Shown in pieces: positions 1 to 11,040 of a stretch of 64,000 bases of DNA. This stretch comes from Blumeriella jaapii (lineage: Eukaryota > Ascomycota > Leotiomycetes > Helotiales > Drepanopezizaceae). The DNA lies in contig VWND01000041.1 of NCBI GenBank assembly GCA_009599575.1, positions 62,001 to 126,000 of the forward strand. The letters run 5' to 3'. Position 1 is the first letter of the stretch. Every line of letters starts with the position of its first letter. A program made the position numbers and the translations under genes. The notes beneath the pieces are model-generated. The model ran no database searches, was not told the origin of the DNA, and worked only from the letters and a program-made list of their open reading frames with translations.

Positions 1-540
1 TACTACCATCATCATTACTATTATTATTTTGCTGCCACCATCTCGCTGCCACCACCTCGCTGCTACCACCTCGCTGCTACCACCTCGCTGCCACCACTTC
101 GCTGCCACCATTTCGCTGCCACCACCCTCGTCGCCACCACCTCGTCGCCACCACTACCACCATCATTACCACTATTATTACCATTATTACCACCACTATC
201 ATCACTACTACCATTACCACTATTACCATTATCACCACCACTATTATCACTACTACTATTATTTTGCTGCCACTATCTCGCTGCCACCATCTCGTCGCCA
301 CCACCTCGTCGCTACCACCACCACCACCACTACCATTATTACCACTACTATTACTACCACTATTATCACTACTACTACTACCACCATTACTATTATTATC
401 ACCACTATTACCATTACTATTATCATTTTGCTACCACCATCTCGCTGCCATTATTTCGCTGCCATCATTTCGTCGCTATCACTACTATCACCACCACTAT
501 TATTACTACTATTACTTCGCTGCTATTATTATTATTTCGC
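1..540 (+). repeat. E1 left minisatellite arm (GCTGCCACC/TCG units)
   Basis: Degenerate tandem units built from GCTGCCACCACCTC and GTCGCCACCAC, mixed with CAC/TAT trinucleotide runs, all pyrimidine-rich on this strand. The inverse copy lies at 632-1040. Open frames here encode only His/Tyr/Thr/Leu/Pro runs and are by-products of the repeat. Confidence 0.85.
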
Positions 541-631
541 TAATACTATTTTGCTAGAAAAAACAACGAAAAGCCGAACAGCCGAATAGCCGAACAGCCG
601 AATAAGCTGAATAATTATAATAGTGGCAGGA
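541..631. other. E1 central spacer between inverted arms
   Basis: Contains about five units of 8-9 bp alternating AGCCGAACA and GCCGAATA, then AAGCTGAATAATTATAATAGTG. It sits where the minisatellite switches strand, as do the equivalent spacers at 51560-51680 and 57805-57925, and would form the loop of a giant hairpin. Confidence 0.75.
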
Positions 632-1040
632 AGGTGATGATGATAATAGTGGTGGCGGTGATAATAATGGTGGTGGTGGTGGTGGTGGCGACGAGGTGGT
701 GGCGACGAGGTGGTGGCAGCGAGGTGATGGCAGCAAAATAATAGTAGTAGTGATGATGGTGGTGGTGATAATGATAATAGTGGTAGTGGTGGTAGTGATA
801 ATAGTGGTGGTAATAGTGGTAATAATGGTGGTAATGGTGGTGGTGGTGGTAGCGACGAGGTGGTGGCGACGAGGTGGTGGCAGCGAGATGGTGGCAGCGA
901 GATGGTGGCAGCGAGGTGGTGGCAGCGAGGTGGTGGCAGCAAGGTGGTGGCAGCGAGGTGGTGGCAGCGAGGTGGTGGCAGCGAGGTGGTGGCAGCGAGA
1001 TGGTGGCAGCGAAGTGGTGGCAGCGAGGTGATAGCAGCGA
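632..1040 (-). repeat. E1 right minisatellite arm (inverse of left arm)
   Basis: Tandem GAGGTGGTGGCAGC units, the reverse complement of the left arm, with GAT/GGT trinucleotide runs near the centre. The regular 15-bp periodicity is clearest at 880-1040. Confidence 0.85.
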
Positions 1041-1149
1041 AAATATTATTAAATATAGTATTAAATAAACGTAGTTTAATATAAGATTTTTAATTTAAAT
1101 TCGAAAGATTTGATATATATTAAATATCGATTTAATTTAGTTGTATAGA

Positions 1150-1490
1150 TTTGTTTCGGTGTTAACACCGAGTATAATCGGTATTAACACCGATTATATT
1201 CGGTAATACCGATTATACTCGATGTTAAATCGTCACATCGATGTAAAAGTAAACCGCGCCACTTCGGTATTAACACCGATTAGCAACCGATTATACCCGG
1301 TTTTAAAACCGATTATACACCGATTATAATCGAATTAAAACCGGTTATAATCGGTATATAATCGATTATAATCGGTGTATAATCGGTTTTGAAATCGATT
1401 ACAATCGGTGTATATCCGGTTTTAAAACCGATTATAATCGGTGTATATCCGGTTTTGCAACCAGGTATAATCGGTTGTGATCCGACCCTA
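1150..1490. repeat. E1 subterminal palindrome array
   Basis: A string of perfect and near-perfect palindromes of the type ACCGATTATAATCGGT, CCGGTTTTAAAACCG and CGGTGTTAACACCG, repeated over about 340 bp up to the element tip. The same array is present inverted at 50457-50800 (E2) and direct at 58698-59030 (E3). Such arrays could serve as transposase or host-protein binding sites; that role is inference. Confidence 0.85.
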
Positions 1491-2170
1491 GATAAGCCGT
1501 ACGGTATGTAATAATTTGGCAGATGGAAATTGAATAAGCAGTAGATTAAAAAATTCGTTTTCGAATTAGTCGTTTAAAAAATTTAAAAAATAGCTTGTTT
1601 AAATTATCGATTATATTAAGCTGAAAGGTTATCGCGGCGAAAGCTTTTTTTCGGTTTTTGATATAATTGTTTTTCGTAAAACGAAAAAGCTGTTTTTAAA
1701 AAAAACGAAAAAAAAAAAAAAAAAAAAAATAATAAAAAAGGAATCGGCAGCCTGGAAAAATAATGTAATTTTTTGTATTATTTTATTAGCGTCGCTATCG
1801 AAATTGGCATTGCGAATAAAATTCGACCTTTTCGCGCTTCGCACAGCGTCGTAAGTCTGTTATAATTGATTAAGGTTTTTATTACGTTTTACAGCGTCGT
1901 TTTGATAGCGAAATTAAATCTTTCGGAAATATAAATAAAAGATTTTAATACAACGAGCGTAAAAAGCTATAAGGGAGTAAAACTTCGGCTAATAAAGCTT
2001 GCGTTTATTACAATTTAATAAAATTTAATATTCGGCTAACCAAGCTTTTTTTTAAATTATATTATAATTTCCGAGATTAATAATTAAAAAAAAAAATAAA
2101 CGATTGTATTCGGTTGTTAATAATAAAATTAAAAAGTGTAAAATATGTAATTAAATAACTACGAGTTTTA

Positions 2171-2560
2171 TTATATTTTTCTACAAAAAAAAAAGCCGGG
2201 AAAAATTAAATCAAAGGTTTTTAAAAAAAAAAAAAATTTGATTAGCGCCGAATCGATTAACGTATAATCGTTCGTTTTAAAATCGGCGAGCGCTTTTATT
2301 TTATACGAAAAGCTATTTTTAATAAATATAACGGGAATTATTAATAAATCGTTATTAAAAAGCTTTCGAACGTTAAAATAACGCATATCGCGCAATACGC
2401 TTAAAAAAAAAGCTTTGCTTAGGCCTGAGCGTTTTTCCGATTGGCGGGAAAGCTTTCGATTTTTTCGTATGCGTTTTAAAAGTCGTTTGGAAAAAGGTTT
2501 TCGTTTTTATTATTATTATTAAAAAGCGAATTTTCGGCCGGCTCGACCTCGTTTATATTT
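2171..2560 (-). pseudogene. A1 retropepsin-like protease relic
   Basis: The minus-strand frame 2171-2395 contains RDMRYFNVRKLFN, IPVIFIKNSFSYKIKALAD and TLIDSALIKF. In sister copy A2 the same place reads LADSEANGYTLID, which corresponds to the D-S-G-A active-site region of Ty3/gypsy proteases. Here the motif is ADFKTND, so the catalytic residues are lost. The upstream NEVEPAENS stretch (around 2540) lies between gag and protease. Confidence 0.7.
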
Positions 2561-3990
2561 ATCAGCTTAAAAAAGCTTTTGGATAAAACCGAGGGTCGGC
2601 TCGTAAAAGGTCGTGCAGATTGGCTTTTTTAAACTTTTTGATATAAAATAAAAAACGAACGTTGTCGTTGGTTCGATCGAAAAAAAAAAACGCTAAAAGG
2701 GGCGTTTTGGCGTGGAGGAAAAGAAAGAACAGAGGACTGAAAAAAAGCTTGTAAAGCATTTGAACGATTTTCGTACGTACGATTTGATTTGTAATACGCT
2801 TTGGTTAAAAATCTACTATTTTGATAAATAATAAATTTGGTTAAAAAGCGATTCGCGTATAAAATTCGTTCAGCTAATTGCTTTTGTTTTTTTTAACGGA
2901 CGGCGGTAAGCTAATTTTTAAAAGTCGTTATACGCGCTTATTTCAAATACAGCTTTTTTCGTAAACGTTTTGGTATTTTATCGCGAAAAGCGTTTCGAAG
3001 CTGTTTATTAGTTCGTATTTAAGCGTTTGCTATAAAAATAGAAAATCGCAGTAAAATCGCTAAAAATCGTCTTACGTATTTATTACAAGCATTTTAAATT
3101 CGTTTTCGGCTTTTTAAACGTCGGAAAAATCGGCCAGGAAATCGGCGACCTTTTTTATTAATTTTTCGAAAAGCGTAAAATCGAAACGGTTTAAAATACG
3201 CGAAATGAAAAACTTTTTTATTACGCTTTCGGTCTGATCGAATATATAATTTTTGCGAAATCGATCGTTAGCGAAATAATCGTAGTAAAATTCGAAATTA
3301 TCGAAAACTTTAGTTTTTTAATAACGTGCTTTATAATTTTTATTATTATTTAGCTTAAACTTAAAATTCGAAACGCGTTTTATACGAACTAATCGAAAAT
3401 CAACAAATAAATAAAAATTATAGCGTTTAAAAAGCGCGCTAAGGTTTTGGCCGTTAAAAAAAGATTTAAAAAGAATTCGCGAAAAGCATAAAAATTGATT
3501 TGCAGCGTTTGTTAATTAAAATAAAACGTTGCGAAAAAAAAAAGCGGCAGATTCGCGATTGGTAAAAGCACGTTCGATAAATTTTATTAAACGCTTTAAT
3601 TAAAAGATTTGTCGCAATCGTATAATTTCCAAAAATTATCGTTCACGCTTTTGCGCTTTTTTCAGTTGATTTTGCAAAAGTTTTAATTAAACGCTTTTAA
3701 TACTAGGCTGCAAAAAAAATGGCAGGCGAAATGGTTAGCGCTTTGCCTTTTTCTTTGTTTTTCTTTTTTCGGGGGAAAAACTGTTTTTTAGTAAAAAAAG
3801 CTTTTGGGAAAGGCTGCTTTTTTGCTAATTAAAAGGAGGGAGATTAAAGTATAATAGCAGAAGCTGAAAAGTTTTGCTAAAAAAGAAATCGTTGAATAAA
3901 AGCCATTTTTCGCGAAATACGGAAATAGGCCTTTTTACGACCGGTCGATTATTTTGATATAATTCGTAAAAAATTCGAAAAAAAAAAATA
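2561..3990 (-). pseudogene. A1 gag relic
   Basis: Read on the minus strand and allowing frameshifts, the segment shows NYIFDQTESVIKKFF, ISRILNRFDFT, KVADFLADFSDV and FDRTNDN-type segments shared with copies A2, A5, A6 and A7. The position between the 5-prime LTR and the protease, and the capsid-like amphipathic character, fit a retrotransposon gag. I saw no clear CCHC zinc knuckle. Many stops; not expressible. Confidence 0.65.
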
Positions 3991-4027
3991 GTTTACGCCG
4001 TCGCTAGCGTAAAAAAATTGTTAATAA

Positions 4028-4338
4028 TATAACGATTTAATTAATCGAAGGGCTGGAAGATTAAACAACTGGTCGCCGTATTCATATAATATAAAAAAAC
4101 GAGCTTTTGGTTTTGTAATAAAAATATTTATTTAGAATTAACAACTGCAAAAGGCAGAGGTTGCTAAGGAAAAAAAGCTTTATATATATAAATAGTTTTT
4201 ATAATTGATGGAAAATCCACCAGGAGACCAGAGAGCTTGCAGCTACACGTAGTTGCTGGGGTGACGAGAAAAATAGCAAAAAAGCTATACGTAGTTGCTG
4301 GGATGACGAGAAAGATGGCAAAAGAGTGAGTCGTCACA
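4028..4338 (-). repeat. A1 5-prime LTR with internal duplication
   Basis: Family A LTR, starting TATAACG (from TGTAACG) and ending CGTCACA. It is 311 bp against 265-269 bp in the other family A LTRs, because a ~45-bp block holding the CACGTAGTTGCTGGGGTGAC core (about 4233-4275) is repeated at about 4287-4325. Followed by AAAAG. Confidence 0.85.
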
Positions 4339-4343
4339 AAAAG

Positions 4344-4620
4344 CTAGCTCGTTACTAGCGGCCTTAAAAAACACGTGTTCGAAATCTTTGTATTCCGAGG
4401 AAAAAGATTCGAAAAAAGATTTATTCGAAATTAGCTTTGTTAAGCTGGTTGAAAAGGTCGAAATCGATATTTCGTTGGTTTTAAAACGTTCGAAAAAACT
4501 GTGAAATTAGGTTTTAAAAAAAGTGTTGTACGTAAAATCGTTTAATATTTTATCGATCTCGTATAAAAAGGTTAAAAACACTTCAACTGCTTTTTTTCTG
4601 AAAATCAGCTTAAAAGCATA
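4344..4620 (-). pseudogene. A2 pol relic, N-terminal to RT
   Basis: Homologous to 25930-26210 in A7, where it forms the start of an open frame of 192 residues that leads into RT. It carries the conserved stretch around the Ser/Thr-rich LAKL and EYKNLE region. Only the upstream end of RT is present, because the rest of the element lies on the other side of A1. Confidence 0.6.
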
Positions 4621-5289
4621 TATAATAATTTGGCAAATGAAAATTAGATAAGCAATAAATTAAAAAACTCGTTTTCGAATTGGTCGTTTAAAAAATTCAA
4701 AAAATAGCTTGTTTAAATTATCGATTATATTAAACTGAAAAGCTATCGCGGCGAAAGCTTTTCTTCGGTTTTTAATATAATTATTTTTCGTAAAACGAAA
4801 AAATTGTTTTAACGAAGAAAAAAAAAAAGAAAAAAAATAATAAAAAAAAAATCGGCAGCCTGGAAAAATAATATGATTTTTTATATTATTTTATTAGCGT
4901 CGCTATCGAAATTAGCACCGCGAGTAAAATTCGACCTTTTCGCGTTTCGTATAGCGTCGTAAATCTGCCATAATTAGTTAAGATTCTTATTACGTTTTAC
5001 AGCGTCGTTTTGATAGCGAAATTAAATTTTTCGGAAGTGCAAATAAAAGATTTTAATACAACGAGCGTAAAAAGCTATAAAAAAATAAAACTTCGGCTAA
5101 TAAAACTTGCGTTTATTATAATTTAATAAAATTTGATATTCGGCCAACCAAGCTTTTCTTAGAATCATATTATAATTTCCGAAATGAATAATTAAAAAAA
5201 AAGTAAACGATTGTATTCGATTATTAATAATAAAATTAAAAAGCGTAAAATATATAATTGAATAGCTACGAGCTTTATTATACTTTTTT

Positions 5290-5640
5290 ATAAAAAAAAA
5301 GCCGGAAAAGGTTAAATTAAAAGTTTTAAAAAAAAAATTTAATCAGCGCCGAATCGATTAACGTATAACCGTTCGCTTCAGAATCGGCGAGCGTTTTTAT
5401 TTTGTACGAAAAGTTATTTTTAATAAATATAACGGGAATTGTTAATAAATCGCTATTAAAAAGCTTCCGAACGTTAAAATAACGTATATCGCGTAATACG
5501 CTTAAAAAAAAGCTTTGCTTAGGCCTAGGCGTTTTTTCGACTAGCGGAAAAGTTTTCAATTTTCTTATATGCGTTTTGGAAGTCGTTTGGAAAAGGGTTT
5601 TCGTTTTTACTATTATTATCGAAAAGCGAATTTTCGGCCG
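5290..5640 (-). pseudogene. A2 protease relic
   Basis: The minus-strand frame 5326-5559 is the best preserved protease of family A: RPKQSFFLSVLRDIRYFN, then IPVIFIKNNFSYKIK and LADSEANGYTLIDSAL. DSEA corresponds to the retropepsin D-S/T-G-A active site with Gly changed to Glu, a change expected from G-to-A mutation. It follows gag directly. Confidence 0.75.
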
Positions 5641-7100
5641 GTTCGACCTCGTTTACGTTTATTAGCCTAAAAAAGCTTTTAAATAAAACCGAAAATCGGT
5701 TCGTAAAAAATCGTGTCGATTAGCTTTTTTAAACTTTTTGATATGAAATAAAAAACGAGCGTTGTCGTTGATCCGATCGAAAGGAAAAAACGCTAAAAAA
5801 AAGCGTTTTGGCGTAAAAAAAAAGAAAAAACAGCAGAAAGCTGAGAAAAAGTTTATAAAGCATTTAAACGACTTTCGTACGTACGATTTGACTCGTAGTA
5901 CGCTTTAATTAAATATCTATTATTTTAATAAATAATAAACTTGGTGAAAAAGCGATTCGCGTATAAAATTCGTTTAGCCAATTGATTTTATTTTTTTTGA
6001 CGAACGGCGGTAAGCTAATTTTTAAAAATCGTTGTACGCGCTTATTTCAAATGCAGCTTTTTTCGTAAACGCTTTAATATTTTATTACGAAAAGCGTTCC
6101 GAAGCTGTTTGTTAATTCGTATTTAAGCGTTCGCTGCGAAAATAAAAAAACGCAAATAAAATCGTCAGAAATCGTCGTGCGTATTTATTGCAAGCATTTT
6201 AAATTCGTTTTCCGTTTTTTAAACGTTTGAAAAATCGGCCAAGAAATCGGCGATTTTTTTAATTAATTTTTCGGAAAATATAAAATCGAAACGGTTTAAA
6301 ATACGCGGAATAAAAAACTTTTTTGCTACGTTTTCGGTCTAATCGAATATATAATTCTTACGAAATCGATCGCTAGCGAAATAATCGTAGTAAAATTCGA
6401 AGTTGTCGAGAATTTTAGTTTTTTTATAGCGTGCTTTGTAATTTTTACTATTATTTAATTTAAATTTAAAATTCGGAACGCGTTTTATACGAGCTAGTCG
6501 AAAGTCAGCAAATAAATAAAAACCATAACGTTTAAAAAACGCGTTAAAATCTTGGCCGTTAAAAGGAAATTTAAAAAAAATTCGCGAAAAGCGTGGAAAT
6601 TGATTTGCAGCGTTTGTTAATTAAAATAAAACGTTGCGAAAAAAAAAAAGCAGCAGATTCGCGACTGGCAAAAGCACGTTCGATAAATTTTATTAAACGC
6701 TTTGATTAAAAAGTCTGTCGCAGTCGTATAATTTCCAAAAGTTATCGTTTACGCTTTTGCGCTTTTTTTAATTGATTTTACAAAAGTTTCAATTAAACGC
6801 TTTTAACGCTATGCTGCAAAAAAAAAATGGCAGGCGAAATAATTAGCGCTCTGCCCTTTCTTTTGTTTTTTTTTCCTCGGAAAAAAAATTGTTTTTCAAA
6901 AAAAAAAGCTTTTGAAAAAAGCTGCTTTTTCGCTAATTAAAAGAAAAAAAATTAAAATATAATAGCGGAGGCTGAAAAGCTCTGCTAAAAAAGGAATCGT
7001 TAAACAAAAGCCATTTTTCGCGAAATGCGAAAATAAGCTTTTTTACGACCGGTCGATCATCTTGGTATAATCCGTAAGAAATTCGAAAAAAAAAAAAATT
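5641..7100 (-). pseudogene. A2 gag relic
   Basis: Same order of segments as the gag of A1 (copies align along their length), between the protease and the 5-prime LTR. Frame broken many times. Confidence 0.6.
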
Positions 7101-7137
7101 TACGCCGTCGCCAGCGTAGAAAAAGAATTGTTAATAA

Positions 7138-7402
7138 TATAACGATTTAATTAATCGAAAGGCTAGGAGATCAGTCAACTAGTCGCCGTGTTTATATAAT
7201 ATAAAAAACGAGCTTTTGGTTCTGTAATAAAGATATTTATTTAAAATCAATAACTGCAGAAAGCAAAAATGCTAAAAGGAAAATGTCTTATATATATAAA
7301 TAATTTCTATAATTGATAGAGAAAACCACCAAAAAACCAGAAAGCTTGCAGCTACACGTAGTTGCTAGGATGACACGAGAGGCAGAAAAATAAGTCGTTA
7401 CA
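7138..7402 (-). repeat. A2 5-prime LTR
   Basis: 265-bp family A LTR, TATAACG to CGTTACA, with the conserved AGCTTGCAGCTACACGTAG block. The right flank starts GTATA, the target duplication shared with 49858-49862. Confidence 0.85.
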
Positions 7403-8643
7403 GTATAATTGTTCGAATAAATTAATATCGCGCCGTCGGTTTTTTAAATTCTAAATCTGACGAAAATCTTTTACTTAATCGAAAAGCTGATAAAAATCAT
7501 TTTATTTTTTATTTCGTAGCTTTCGGTTTCGTAATTCGATAAAATAATTAAGGCTATTATTTTAAACGCGCTGAAATACGAAAAAACTAAGCTTTTTTAA
7601 ATGGTTTTAATTAGTTTGACGTCGTAGTATAATTGCAAATAAGCTTCGATTATTTCCGAATTATATACGAATACAAGCAAAACGTAATAATCGAAAATAG
7701 CGTCGATAAAGTTTTCGATTTTTTTTTTTTTTAAAAGTCGGCGATATCGAATTTTATAATTGTAATACGGTCGGAATCAGCGAAGCCTAAAGCGATCGGA
7801 ACGTTAAAATAAGCTACGAAACAGCAGTTTCCGAGGTTTCGAATAATTAAAACAGCGAAATAAAGGCCGGGATGCATTTTGAAAGCTTATTAAATAAAAC
7901 TATAAAATATATTAGCGAAAAAAATTATAAGCGCTTTTTGGGTTTTAACTAATCGGAAATAATACTTATATATAGCTATTTTTTTTTTTTATAAAATGCA
8001 ATAGTAATTTGTTTTTTCCGTTGTAAAATTTTACGTAATTAACGAATTCGCAGTTTAATTTAAATAAATTTTAAAGTATATTTTCGGTCGAAAAGCCAGA
8101 AAAATCGGGTTTTAAAAATATTCGTTGTTTTTATTTTTTTTTGTTTTAATCGAATTTTATAATCGCGTTAAAAACTTTAAGGTTTGCTTTGAAATTTACG
8201 TAATCTAAATAAGTTTTAATACGCGTTTTAATAATTTTCGCAGTTTTTCGTCGGAATATAAATTAATTATTAAAATTAATTTCGAATACGTCGTAGTCCG
8301 AATTTTTAATAACAGCGAATCGATTAATAAAACCGATAATATCGATTTTTTTTGTAATCAAATCGCAGTACGCCGCGTAACAGCGTACGTAAAAATAGCA
8401 GAATTTATCGTTTTTTTTAATATTAACGTTATTCGTAAAAACGAAATTAAAAAATCGGAGTTTTTTAACGAAAAAAAGCTCGAGCAAAAACGGGTTATCG
8501 TTTTTAAAAGTGTTTTTTATTTGCTTTAACGTATTACATTTGCAGTTTTCCGAAAAAAGCTTAATTTAATTTTCGTTCGAAGCAAAAAAAAAAAAGTTAA
8601 CGAATTTATTTGGTTTTTATATAAAAATATCGAAGTAAAATTT
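7403..8643 (-). mobile_element. B2 (left part): extra 3-prime coding-like region of family B
   Basis: Reverse complement of 31560-34190 in B3 (minus D1). The coding direction is minus. It holds the C-terminal half of the unrecognised ORF that lies between integrase and the 3-prime LTR in this family. A minus-strand stretch at 8263-8487 keeps 74 open codons (ELFFVKKLRFFNFVFTN near its start). F1 interrupts it at 8643/8644 with duplication of AATTT. Confidence 0.75.
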
Positions 8644-9057
8644 TGTCAGGAACCAATATCACGTGTATGAGTCAGGTGATCCGCCAAGACCCTTTGCCTT
8701 CTACCAACCCTCGAATAGCATTTTCTGCGGATAGGCCGTGGGGGCCGGATAGTATTATAAAGGCTGAAAATGACATTTAAGTAAAATACTTTATAGGAAT
8801 AATTGCTAAGAAACCAATTATTAGGATTATATTAAAAAAAATAAGAAAAGGTCGGGATGGGGGCTGGAAAAGCATACTAAATAAAATTCGCCTGGTTTTT
8901 TGGGAAATACTTTTTTCGAGGGCTCCATCCCTCCTTTTGTACTTATATACGCCTTTTATTAAAAATATAAAAGGTAAAAATCAGTCTAACTATCAACCTA
9001 ATCTTATCTGAGCTTTATTGTTTAAACTAGTGTTTTTCTGCTTTTTCAATTTTTATA
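8644..9057 (+). repeat. F1 5-prime LTR
   Basis: 414 bp, TGTCAGGAACCAATATC to TTTTATA. Clearly less mutated in its first 130 bp than the other three F LTRs (for example GAGTCAGGTGATCCGCC here against AAATCAGATAATCCGCC at 17009). Confidence 0.9.
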
Positions 9058-9149
9058 TTTTAATCTTTCTATTCACCGGAACGGCAGTTCGATATTATTA
9101 AAACAATCTTTTATTACATTACTATATTTACATCGTTACTATCGATATT

Positions 9150-10680
9150 ATGGCTTTTCGCACTCGCAAAAAACAAGCATTTCCAGCTACTCAAAAAGAC
9201 TCAGCACTTTCGGCTGCTTAGAAAAACCTCGTACTATCGTTTCTCCTAACGTCACCAGTCTCACTAAAGGTCGAAAATACCCTATTACCAGAACGCGACG
9301 ATTTCCTAACTCTTTTTATCGAAGAAATTACTAAAGGAAGCCACGCTCAAAGCGATTCGGAAAAACTTTCTATCGAGATTCTGATTTATCTGACTAATAA
9401 ACGAATCCGCGCCGAACAAAAAAAAAACGATAAACGTAAAAAAATAAAAGAAATACAAGCTAAAATAAAACAGAAAAAGACTGAAAAAAAGGTTTACGAA
9501 ACAATCAAAAGATTCGAAGAAATCAAAAAACGCCGAAACAAACTCCGAAAAAAAGTTAAACAATTTCAACGAAAACTCGACGCTTTCGAAAATATCGAAA
9601 AAAAATTTCTATACTTTTTAACACCGCCTCAGCTGAGAAAAGACAGAAAATAACCTAAGCTAGCGATTATTATAAAGTATTTTCGGAGCATTACGATAAT
9701 AATACCTATTAGAAACGACTTAGCATTTTTTTTAAGTATATTATACCTTTTGTAAAAAACACAGCGAATTCGAGCCGAAAAGCATTAAAAATAAAAGACT
9801 TTCCAATATATCGAAGGAAAAATATTAAAAAAGCTTAATTTTTTATTCGGCGTGCAAAGCGAAGTTTCCGCTAAAATAAAAAAGTAATATTTTGTATTAA
9901 TCAAAAGAAAATTAACGCTTGTATTCTAGCTTTCGACGATAAGATAAAAAAAAGATGGATCGGATACGAACGACGTTTTACGAACATTCGAATTATATGG
10001 AACGATTTCAAAAAATGGATATTAAACTTTTTGATAAATACGAAAAATCGAGAAATCGCGGCTTCGAATTTATACGATAAAGCGAAGCAAAAAAAGTATA
10101 AATCAATTAACGATTTCGTTGCTTATTTAAATAATTTCGAATAGCAGTTGCAAATAACAAACGATGCGACTAAAAAAAAAATGTTTTTCGCAAAACTCCG
10201 ATCTATTTTTCGAAAAGAAATTATTAAACGAAGCAATACTGCAGCTATAAGCTCGCACGAAAAATTAATATTAATCGCTCGTCGTATCGAAAATGCTAAT
10301 AAAATTATTAACAACGAAACGAAAAATAATAAACGACGAAACGAACGCAAAAAAAAAAAAAAAAAAAAAAAAAGACTTATATTTACGATTAAAACTCAAA
10401 AGCTAAAACAGATACATACCGTTTTCGATTCGAGCATACGTTATAAAAAAAAAAACGAAAGCGACGATAATTCTAATAAAATCCTTTGAAATCCTAAAAT
10501 TCTTAACGACTTTTTTTATTTTTCGAAATGCAATCGCTGCCAAAAGAAAAAGCACCGCATAGCTAATTATTCAAAAATCGAATATTATAAATGCAACAAA
10601 AAAAAATATATAGCCTTAAATTGCCCCGAAACTAACAAATCTAAAAATTCGAGAAAAACTTCCGTTCGATTTTAATTTCG
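9150..10680 (+). pseudogene. F1 gag with two zinc knuckles
   Basis: ATG at 9150 opens MAFRTRKKQAFPATQKDSA. Codon 24 is TAG (9219-9221), as expected from CAG. A long charged coiled-coil-like stretch follows (9390-9600, Lys/Glu-rich). Capsid-like sequence spans about 9950-10350 in shifting frames, with a Lys run at 10350-10372. Two nucleocapsid knuckles lie at 10525-10640: CNRCQKKKHRIANY (last Cys now Tyr) and a second reading YYKCNKKKYIALNCP (first Cys and His now Tyr). It would package RNA in the virus-like particle. Confidence 0.8.
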
Positions 10681-10719
10681 TTATTGCTAATAAGATCGAG
10701 CGAAAAAAAAAAACAGAAA

Positions 10720-11040
10720 ATAATAATTTCAGTCGAAATTAAAAAAGCTAAAAGCGAAACTCGTACGAAACGAGCTTTTATCGACTGCGGCGCGAAAAAA
10801 AACTGCGTAACTCAAAAGTTATCAGTTGAGTATAAATAAAAACTAATTTAAAAACGTATTAATTTATCTACGATTAAGAAAAAAAAAATAATTATTTACG
10901 GTACGTATACGCAACTTATTCGCGCTATTAATAATTATAAAATAATTAAAAAAATACAAAGCGATTTCGTGGCTTACGATATAAATATCCCAAAAGTTTT
11001 ATTTATTTTAAGTTTTCTTTAATTGCGAAATATCGACCCC
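10720..11040 (+). pseudogene. F1 aspartic protease relic
   Basis: Reads RAFIDCGAKKNCVTQKLS near 10765-10825. The F-I-D-C-G-A motif corresponds to the retropepsin D-S/T-G-A site. Placed between the zinc knuckles and RT as in gypsy polyproteins. Stops follow at former Trp/Gln codons. Confidence 0.75.

Larger units (their letters stand above)
1..1504 (+). mobile_element. E1: foldback-type non-autonomous DNA element, left end outside the window
   Basis: Seen: a pyrimidine-rich minisatellite arm (1-540), a spacer built of GCCGAACA/GCCGAATA units, a purine-rich arm that is the inverse of the first (about 632-1040), an AT-rich stretch, and an array of palindromes, ending in GATAAGCCGTACGG at 1504. 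It is followed by TA and then by family A sequence (TGTAATAATTT, compare 61449), which fixes the boundary. E2 and E3 share the architecture and both have TA on each side. No transposase is present. The repeats keep many CCA trinucleotides, so this looks like the least mutated and probably youngest of the three copies. Family assignment is unknown; a foldback element or MITE moved in trans is the best description. Confidence 0.8.
1505..4338 (-). mobile_element. A1: family A Ty3/gypsy retrotransposon, right-hand (5-prime) part
   Basis: Coding strand is minus. From right to left it carries the 5-prime LTR (4028-4338), gag, protease and the protease-RT linker, and is then cut by E1 at 1504/1505. 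The right LTR is followed by AAAAG and family A RT sequence, so A1 is inserted inside A2. The matching left junction type (AAAAG before an A LTR) is at 55732-55736. All frames are broken by RIP-type changes and by indels in A/T runs. Confidence 0.85.
4339..7402 (-). mobile_element. A2: family A Ty3/gypsy retrotransposon, RT start to 5-prime LTR
   Basis: Continues family A from the point where A1 interrupts it (AAAAGCTAGCTCG). From right to left: 5-prime LTR 7138-7402, gag, protease, linker and the N-terminal part of RT (4344-4620). The right LTR is followed by GTATA and then family B sequence, so A2 is inserted in B2. The matching left junction of that type is at 49858-49863. Confidence 0.85.

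Noticed and set aside
29..589. Open frame of 186 codons rich in His/Tyr/Thr, with others like it in the E arms
   Set aside because: It is the translation of a triplet-rich minisatellite, open in several frames on both strands, and has no domain.
640..1040. CRISPR-like regular repeats
   Set aside because: Units are contiguous minisatellite repeats with no unique spacers, and the setting is eukaryotic.
1150..1490. Palindrome array considered as telomere or replication origin
   Set aside because: It has fixed position inside a transposable element present three times, with defined tips and TA target duplication.
10148..10489. 113-codon Lys/Asn-rich frame as an independent gene
   Set aside because: It lies within F1 gag, before the zinc knuckles, and continues gag-type sequence across frames.
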